From contig NZ_LQBK01000002.1 in the NCBI RefSeq assembly GCF_001483755.1, forward strand, positions 1 to 64,000: 64,000 nucleotides of DNA. Direction: 5' to 3'. Source of the DNA: Kocuria rosea subsp. polaris (GTDB lineage: Bacteria > Actinomycetota > Actinomycetes > Actinomycetales > Micrococcaceae). Position 1 is the stretch's first letter, and every line of letters begins with the position of its first letter. Shown here piece after piece: positions 58,318 to 64,000 of the stretch. The notes beneath the pieces were generated by a model. It searched no databases and was not told where the DNA came from. It saw only the letters and a list, made by a program, of their open reading frames with translations. Position numbers and translations under genes: made by a program.

Positions 58318-60696
58318 TCAGGTCCCCGGGGCGTCCTGCAGCACCGCGTCGATCAGCCGCACCGCGCCGGCCTTGTCCAGGGGGTTGTTGCGGTTGCCGC
58401 ACTTGGGCGACTGCACGCAGGACGGGCACCCGTGCTCGCACTCGCACGAGGAGATCGCCTCCCGGGTGGCGCGCAGCCACGCCACGGCCGTGGCGTAGCC
58501 GCGCTCCGCGAAGCCCGCGCCGCCGGGGTGGCCGTCGTAGACGAAGACCGTGGGCAGCTCCGTGTCGGCGTGCAGGGCCGTGGAGAGCCCGCCCACGTCC
58601 CAGCGGTCGCAGGAGGCCACGAGCGGGAGCAGGCCGATCGCGGCGTGCTCGGCCGCGTGCAGCGCCCCGGGCACGTCGGGCTCCTCGATCCCCGCGCCGC
58701 TCAGCACGGGACCCGGCACGGTGAACCACACGGACTTGGTGAACAGGTCCCGGGCCCCGAGGTCGAGGGGCTCCTCGCCCAGGACCTCGTTCGAGACCAC
58801 GGCCTTGCGCTGGAACGAGACCACCTTCGTGGTGACCTGCACCTGGCCGAAGTGGACGGTCACCGGCCCCCAGCGCTCCGAGCGCTCCTCGGCGACCACG
58901 CTCACCTGCGTGACGTCCCGTGCGGTGGTGTAGAAGTCCGGGTGCGCCCGCGTCACGGCGGCGACCGAGCCCGCCTCGTCCAGCTCGTCCACGATGTAGG
59001 TCCGGCCCTGGTGCACGTACACGGCTCCCGGGTGGGCCTGGTAGTGGGACTGCGGGGCGTCCATCGTGCCGAGCACCGCGCCGGTGTCCGTCTCGATGAT
59101 CCGGATCGGCCCGCCGCCGTCCGAGCGCAGCGAGACCATTCCCGCCGCGGACTCCGGGTGCGTCCAGTACCAGCCGTTCGGGCGGCGGCGCAGGTGCCCG
59201 CTCGCCACGAGGGAGCCGAGCACCTCCGGGGCCGCGGGCCCGAAGCCGGCCACCTCCTCGGCGCGCAGCGGCTGCTCGGCCGCGGCCGCGCACAGGTGCG
59301 GGGCCAGCACGTAGGGGTTCGAGGGGTCGAAGACCGTGGCCTCGACGTCCACGTCGAAGATCGCCTCCGGGTGGTTCACGAGATACGTGTCGAGGGGGTC
59401 GTCGCCGGCCACGAAGGCGGCCAGAGCCTCCTGCCCGGCCCTGCCGGCGCGGCCGATCTGCTGGAAGAAGGACGCCCGGGTGCCGGGCCACCCCGCCACG
59501 ACCACGGCGTCCAGCCCGGCCACGTCGATGCCCAGCTCGAGGGCGGACGTGCTGGCGATCCCGAGCAGCCGCCCGTCGCGCAGCGCCTCCTCGAGCTCGC
59601 GCCGCTCCTCGGGGAGGAACCCGGAGCGGTAGGCCGCCACCCGGTGCGCCAGCGATGGGTCGATCTCCTCCAGCTGGCGGTGGGCGATCTGGGCGATCGT
59701 CTCCGCGCCGCGGCGGGACTTGATGAACGCGATGGTCCGGACCTGGTGCAGCACCAGGTCCGTGAGCATGTCGGCGGTCTCGGCCAGGGCGGTGCGGCGC
59801 ACCGGGGCGTCGTTCTCGCCGCCGCCGTCCGTCTGCTCCGGCTCCCACAGCACCACGGTGACCGGCCCGTGCGGGGAGAAGTCCGTGGTCACCGGCGTCA
59901 CCTCGGCCTCCGGGACGCCGACGAGGCGGGCGAAGGAGGCGTGCGGCTCGAAGGAGGTCGCGGACGCCCCGATGAAGACCGGGTCCGCGCCGTAGGCGCG
60001 GCAGATCCGGCGCAGCCGCCGCATCAGGTTGGCCACGTGCGAGCCGAAGACGCCTCGGTACGAATGGGCCTCGTCCACCACCACGTACTTCAGGCGGCGG
60101 AAGAACCGGGACCAGCGCGCGTGGTTGGGCAGCACCCCGTAGTGCAGCATGTCCGGGTTGCACAGCACCACGTCGGCGTGGTCCCGGACCCACCGGCGCT
60201 CCGCGGGGTCCGTGTCGCCGTCGTAGGTCGCGGCGCGCAGGGTCGGCAGGAGGAGGGCGTCCAGGCCCTTGAGCTGGTCGGCGGCCAGGGCCTTGGTGGG
60301 GGAGAGGTAGAGGGCCGTGGCCTCGTCCGGGTGGTGGAGCATGCCCGGATGGGCCAGCGCCGCGAGCCGGCCGCGGTGCACGGCGTCGGCCACGGGCGCC
60401 TGGTAGGCCAAAGACTTCCCGGAGGCGGTGCCCGTGGCGACCACCACGTGCCGGGGGGCCAGCACCGCCTGGACCTGGTGCAGGTACGGCGCGTGCACGC
60501 CGAGCCGTTCGTAGGCCGCGACCACGTCCGGATGGAGGTGCTCGGGCCACGGCGCGGTCACGGCGTCCCGGTCCGGGAGCTCCCGCACGTGGCGCACCTG
60601 CTCCGGCGCGTCGCCGCGGCCGAGCAGGGGGATCAGGGAGTCGTGGTCGGAAGACGGCACCGGTTCATTGTGCCACCGCCGTCCCGGCGGGCCCAT
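58318..60696 (-). CDS. MrfA-type DEAD/DEAH helicase with DUF1998
   Basis: A 792-residue superfamily 2 helicase. Motif I VVATGTASGKSLAYQ, motif II VVDEAHSYRG, motif III GASATS and motif VI QQIGRAGRAGQ are in order. The C-terminal DUF1998 domain has four cysteines in CECEHGCPSCVQSPKCG, the metal-binding cluster of MrfA/YprA. Bacillus MrfA, with MrfB, excises mitomycin adducts; a DNA-repair role is likely. The start may be ATG 60696 or GTG 60660 (VPSSDHDSL). It lies tail to tail with the second Tad locus. Confidence 0.9.
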   Translation of the reverse strand: MGPPGRRWHNEPVPSSDHDSLIPLLGRGDAPEQVRHVRELPDRDAVTAPWPEHLHPDVVAAYERLGVHAPYLHQVQAVLAPRHVVVATGTASGKSLAYQAPVADAVHRGRLAALAHPGMLHHPDEATALYLSPTKALAADQLKGLDALLLPTLRAATYDGDTDPAERRWVRDHADVVLCNPDMLHYGVLPNHARWSRFFRRLKYVVVDEAHSYRGVFGSHVANLMRRLRRICRAYGADPVFIGASATSFEPHASFARLVGVPEAEVTPVTTDFSPHGPVTVVLWEPEQTDGGGENDAPVRRTALAETADMLTDLVLHQVRTIAFIKSRRGAETIAQIAHRQLEEIDPSLAHRVAAYRSGFLPEERRELEEALRDGRLLGIASTSALELGIDVAGLDAVVVAGWPGTRASFFQQIGRAGRAGQEALAAFVAGDDPLDTYLVNHPEAIFDVDVEATVFDPSNPYVLAPHLCAAAAEQPLRAEEVAGFGPAAPEVLGSLVASGHLRRRPNGWYWTHPESAAGMVSLRSDGGGPIRIIETDTGAVLGTMDAPQSHYQAHPGAVYVHQGRTYIVDELDEAGSVAAVTRAHPDFYTTARDVTQVSVVAEERSERWGPVTVHFGQVQVTTKVVSFQRKAVVSNEVLGEEPLDLGARDLFTKSVWFTVPGPVLSGAGIEEPDVPGALHAAEHAAIGLLPLVASCDRWDVGGLSTALHADTELPTVFVYDGHPGGAGFAERGYATAVAWLRATREAISSCECEHGCPSCVQSPKCGNRNNPLDKAGAVRLIDAVLQDAPGT

Positions 60697-60714
60697 CGAG
60701 GGCGGGCCGGCCCC

Positions 60715-62514
60715 TCAGGCCTGCCGCGCGGCCTCGCGGGTCCGCCGGTGCACGCGGGCCTCCCACGGCCGCAGCAGCCCCTCCTCGCCGGGGGCGACGA
60801 CGCCGGGACGGTTGCCGATCAGCAGCTCGGCGCCGGCCCAGCCGGCGGGCAGATCGGCGCGGACCGGTTCGCCCGAGACGTTGGCGAGCACCAGCAGCTC
60901 GACGTCGTCGAGCCGCCGGGTGAAGGCGTAGACCTGCTCGTGGCGGGGCAGCAGCATGGTGAAGTCGCCCAGGGCGACCACGGGCTCGGTGTGCCGCAGC
61001 TCGATGAGGCGCCGGTAGTGGTGGAACACCGAGTCCGGCTCGGCCCGGGCGGCCTCGGCGTTGACCTCGTGGTGGTTCGGGTTGACCGCGATCCAGGGGG
61101 TGCCGGTGGTGAACCCGGCGTGCTCCCCGCCGGTCCACTGGACCGGGGTGCGGGCGTTGTCCCGGCTCGACCAGCACAGCCCGGCCAGCACGGTCTCCGG
61201 GTCCGCCCCGGCGGCCACGGCGTGGCGGTGGTGGTTGACCGACTCGATGTCGCGGAAGTCCTCGATCGTCCCGAACGGGGCGTTGGTCATGCCCAGTTCC
61301 TCGCCCTGGTACACGTAGGGCGTGCCGCGGTGCAGGTGCAGCAGCGTGGCCAGGCACGTGGCCGAGGCCACCCGGTGCTCGGGGCCGTCGTCGCCGAACC
61401 GGGAGACCGCACGGGGCTGGTCGTGGTTGTTCCAGTACAGGGAGTTCCAGCCGACCTCCTCCAGGCCCTCCTGCCAGCGGCCCAGCGAGGCCTTGAGGTC
61501 CGTCAGGCGCAGCGGGTGCGGGTCGAACTTGCCCCCCGGGCCGTGGTCCAGGCCCACGTGCTCGAACTGGAAGACCATGTCCACCTCGGCCCGTGCCGGG
61601 TCGGTGAACAGCTGGGCCTGCTCCACGGTGACCCCGGGCATCTCGCCCACCGTGATGAGCTCGGCGTCCCGGCCGTCGAAGACCTCGCGGTGCATCTCCT
61701 GGAGGAACTCGTGGATCCGGGGACCGCAGAGGTAGGACGCCGAGCCGTCGCCCCAGGGCGTCCCGTCCACCGGCGGCCCGTCGTGCAGGTGACCGTCCTC
61801 GGCGACGTCCTTGCTGATCATGTTGATCACGTCCATGCGGAAGCCGTCCACGCCGCGGTCCAGCCACCAGCGCATCATGGCGTGCACGGCCGCCCGCACC
61901 TCAGGGTTCTCCCAGTTGAGGTCCGGCTGCTTGCGGGAGAACAGGTGCAGGTAGTACTCGCCCGAGGTCTCGTCGAGCTCCCAGGTCGAGCCGGAGAAGA
62001 AGCTCTGCCAGTTCGTGGGCTCGGCGCCCGGGGCGCCGGGCTCCATCCCCTTCCGAGGGGCGCGCCACCAGTACCAGTCCCGCTTGGGGGAGTCCGGGGA
62101 GGAGCGGGACTCGACGAACCACGGGTGCTCGTCGGAGGTGTGGTTGACCACGAGGTCCATCACCAGTTTCATGCCGCGGGCGTGCACCGCGGCGAGCAGC
62201 TCGTCGAACTGCTCGAGGGTGCCGAAGACCGGGTCGATGTCCTGGTAGTCGCTGATGTCGTAGCCGTTGTCGTCCTGCGGGGAGGAGTAGATCGGGGAGA
62301 GCCAGACGACGTCCACGCCCAGGTCCTGCAGGTGGTCCAGGTGGGCGATGATGCCGCCGAGGTCGCCGATGCCGTCGCCGTCGGAGTCCGCGAAGGACCG
62401 CGGGTAGATCTGGTAGACGACCGCGTCGGTCCACCACGCGGGGGCGTCCCCGGCGCCGCTGCCGGTTCCGGGCCGCTGGTCGGTGATGTCCTGCTGCTGG
62501 TGATCGGTGCTCAT
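60715..62514 (-). CDS. GH13 alpha-glucosidase (AglA-like)
   Basis: A 599-residue enzyme of the oligo-1,6-glucosidase/alpha-glucosidase group. DLVVNHTSDEHPWF, the nucleophile Asp in DGFRMDVIN, the acid/base Glu in ITVGEMPG and NHDQPR with the transition-state Asp are all present. It is cytoplasmic (no signal) and would hydrolyse disaccharides imported by the ABC permeases upstream. ATG 62514 overlaps the stop of the permease gene (ATGA). The order permease-permease-glucosidase resembles aglF-aglG-aglA. Confidence 0.92.
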   Translation of the reverse strand: MSTDHQQQDITDQRPGTGSGAGDAPAWWTDAVVYQIYPRSFADSDGDGIGDLGGIIAHLDHLQDLGVDVVWLSPIYSSPQDDNGYDISDYQDIDPVFGTLEQFDELLAAVHARGMKLVMDLVVNHTSDEHPWFVESRSSPDSPKRDWYWWRAPRKGMEPGAPGAEPTNWQSFFSGSTWELDETSGEYYLHLFSRKQPDLNWENPEVRAAVHAMMRWWLDRGVDGFRMDVINMISKDVAEDGHLHDGPPVDGTPWGDGSASYLCGPRIHEFLQEMHREVFDGRDAELITVGEMPGVTVEQAQLFTDPARAEVDMVFQFEHVGLDHGPGGKFDPHPLRLTDLKASLGRWQEGLEEVGWNSLYWNNHDQPRAVSRFGDDGPEHRVASATCLATLLHLHRGTPYVYQGEELGMTNAPFGTIEDFRDIESVNHHRHAVAAGADPETVLAGLCWSSRDNARTPVQWTGGEHAGFTTGTPWIAVNPNHHEVNAEAARAEPDSVFHHYRRLIELRHTEPVVALGDFTMLLPRHEQVYAFTRRLDDVELLVLANVSGEPVRADLPAGWAGAELLIGNRPGVVAPGEEGLLRPWEARVHRRTREAARQA

Positions 62515-63419
62515 TTGACTGCTCCTCGGGTGACGCCGGAGATGACCCACCGCTGGGCGAAGACGTACACCACGAGCAGCGGTGCCATCGCCATGAGGTA
62601 GGACGCGAACGCGACGGTGTAGTTGGTCTGGAACTGGGACTGGAAGACGTACTGGACGAGCGGCAGGGTGGCCTGCTGCGGGTCGGAGACGATGATGAGC
62701 GGCAGCAGGAAGTCGTTCCACGCCCACAGGCAGGTCAGGATCCCGACCGTGGCGTTCATGGGTGTGAGCAGCGGGAAGATCACCCGCCAGAAGACCCCCC
62801 ACGTGCCGGCACCGTCCATCCTCGCGGCTTCCTCGAGCTCGACCGGGATGGAGCGGATGTAGGCGGTGAAGATGAAGATGTTGAAGGACAGGCCGTAGAC
62901 CACGTAGAGCAGGATCAGGCCGGCGGGGTTGTCGAGTCCCAGAGCGGCCGTCTGCTTGGCCACGGGGAGCATGAGGATGGGGAAGGGCACGAAGAGCGCC
63001 GAGATGAAGTAGAAGAACAGGCCCTTGAAGAACCGCCGGTGCATGTTGCGGGCGATGGCGTAGGCCACCATCGAGTTCGTCAGGAGTGTGAGCACCACGG
63101 CGGAGACGGTGATCAGGGCGCTGTTGAGCGCGGCACGCGGGAAGTCCGTCAGCGTCCACGCGTCGGCGAAGTTGGCCCACCGGACCTCTGTGGGGAGGGC
63201 GAAGCCGCTGCCGCCCAGCTGGTCAGGCGTCTTCAGGGCCGTGATGACGGTGAAGTACAGCGGGACGAAGACGGTCAGCGCCAGGACGACCAGCAGCGCG
63301 GTCAGCCACCAGTTCACCCGGGCCCTGGTGGGCCGACGTCGGTCGGACCGCCGGGGCCCGCCCGGGAGGGTGCTGGAGGCGGTGCCGCTGGGCGGGGCGG
63401 AGATGTTGGTGGAGGACAT
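62511..63419 (-). CDS. Sugar ABC transporter permease, MalG/AglG type
   Basis: A 302-residue inner-membrane protein with six membrane segments after a long soluble N-terminus (residues 1-35, basic). The EAA loop is EEAARMDGAGTWGVFWRVIFPLL, shown by EEAARMDGAG; FTAYIRSIPVELEEAA is typical of the MalG side. It overlaps the glucosidase gene on one side and the partner permease on the other. Substrate is probably an alpha-glucoside, inferred from the glucosidase. Confidence 0.91.
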   Translation of the reverse strand: MSSTNISAPPSGTASSTLPGGPRRSDRRRPTRARVNWWLTALLVVLALTVFVPLYFTVITALKTPDQLGGSGFALPTEVRWANFADAWTLTDFPRAALNSALITVSAVVLTLLTNSMVAYAIARNMHRRFFKGLFFYFISALFVPFPILMLPVAKQTAALGLDNPAGLILLYVVYGLSFNIFIFTAYIRSIPVELEEAARMDGAGTWGVFWRVIFPLLTPMNATVGILTCLWAWNDFLLPLIIVSDPQQATLPLVQYVFQSQFQTNYTVAFASYLMAMAPLLVVYVFAQRWVISGVTRGAVK

Positions 63420-64000
63420 CAGGCGGACACCTCTTCGCGCTGGAGGACTCGGAGCTGGACGACGGCGAAGACGACCAGGACGATCATGAACACCACCGCG
63501 TTGGCGATCTGGTAGCCGTACTCCCCGCCCTGGAAGCCGCCCTTGTAGATGAGCACGGAGACGGACTCGGTCGCCGTTCCCGGGCCGCCGTTGGTCATGG
63601 CGATGATGTGGTCGAAGACCTGGAGGAAGTTCTTGAGGGACAGGACCATGTTCAGGGTGAAGAACGCCGCGATCATCGGGAAGGTGATGCTCCAGAACCG
63701 CTTCCACGGGCCCGCGCCGTCGATGGCGGCGGCCTCGTAGAGCTCGGCGGGAACGGTCTGCAGGCCGGCGAGGTAGATGATGATGTTGAACGCCACCGCC
63801 TGCCACACGGCGAGGACCACGATCCCGATCCACGCGAGCTCGGGATCGGCAAGGATCGAGCTCGAGAGCCGGTCGATGCCCAGTGCGGCCGCGATGCTCG
63901 GCAGCGAGTTGGTGAACAGGTAGTTGAAGACGTAGCCGATCACCAGTACCGCGAGGATGTTCGGCACGAAGTAGACCCCGCGCAGGGTGTTCTTGAACTT
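63419..64000 (-). CDS. Sugar ABC transporter permease, MalF/AglF type, partial
   Basis: The gene runs off the right edge; the last 193 residues are visible, beginning KFKNTLRGVYFVPNI. Membrane segments and the EAA loop YEAAAIDGAGPWKRFWSITFP (core YEAAAIDGAGPWKRF) identify the MalF-type partner of the permease at 62511. Its stop overlaps the start of that gene. The solute-binding protein gene should lie outside the window. Confidence 0.9.
   Translation of the reverse strand, partial: KFKNTLRGVYFVPNILAVLVIGYVFNYLFTNSLPSIAAALGIDRLSSSILADPELAWIGIVVLAVWQAVAFNIIIYLAGLQTVPAELYEAAAIDGAGPWKRFWSITFPMIAAFFTLNMVLSLKNFLQVFDHIIAMTNGGPGTATESVSVLIYKGGFQGGEYGYQIANAVVFMIVLVVFAVVQLRVLQREEVSA

Overview
The window is a very GC-rich chromosomal segment with dense, short-spaced genes, frequent ATGA/GTGA stop-start overlaps and many GTG starts. 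Gene content (Tad pili with an Ssd-type ATPase, DUF4244 pilin, BioMNY, an OhrR/Ohr pair, MarP-like protease, MrfA-type helicase, HTH-STAND-WD40 giant) points to an actinobacterium, most likely Micrococcaceae such as Kocuria. The genus is an inference from gene content and base composition, not from a marker gene.

Layout, left to right. 1-1202: the end of a lactate-oxidation operon (lutB, lutC). 1417-6601: a CHY zinc-finger protein, the biotin ECF transporter bioMNY, then an acyl-CoA ligase and a thiolase in the arrangement of Bacillus bioY-yhfT-yhfS; the ligase is broken by a one-base frameshift and the thiolase lacks its second catalytic cysteine. 6701-12036: a small membrane protein, a CGNR zinc-finger regulator, a secreted GH26-like glycosidase, a GT1 glycosyltransferase and an unknown membrane protein. 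12323-20130: a complete Tad/Flp pilus locus (prepilin peptidase, Flp pilin, TadE, TadG-like, CpaB, CpaE, CpaF, TadB, TadC). 20783-20859: tRNA-Pro(CGG). 21093-27719: four tandem paralogous secreted M28 metallopeptidases, two intact and two with frame damage, followed by a secreted PQQ-type beta-propeller and a HAD phosphatase. 30018-34906: mdr-ohr-ohrR oxidative-stress operon with tandem operators, and a D-lactate dehydrogenase-type flavo-iron-sulfur protein. 35123-47239: housekeeping genes (hydrolase, phosphoesterase, class A PBP, RidA, two Nudix enzymes, Crp/GlxR-type regulator, MarP-like protease, aroQ, acs, nth). 47348-51055: a 1235-residue HTH-STAND-WD40 protein. 51135-52883: a family A DNA polymerase. 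53028-58313: a second, compact Tad locus (Ssd-like ATPase, TadA, TadB, TadC, DUF4244 pilin, two TadE-like proteins). 58318-64000: an MrfA-type helicase and an alpha-glucoside ABC transporter/alpha-glucosidase operon that runs off the right edge.

Connections. The two Tad loci are built alike: in both, a very strong GC-rich hairpin sits directly after the pilin gene and before tadE, which would give much pilin and little minor pilin. The second locus has no prepilin peptidase of its own in this window, so the one at 12323 may serve both. Lactate (lutBC, dld-like), acetate (acs) and the Crp-type regulator form a plausible carbon-control set; a GTG-N8-CAC site lies upstream of acs. Three separate genes carry frameshifts that each need only a single G added or removed, so either real gene decay or base-call errors must be considered.
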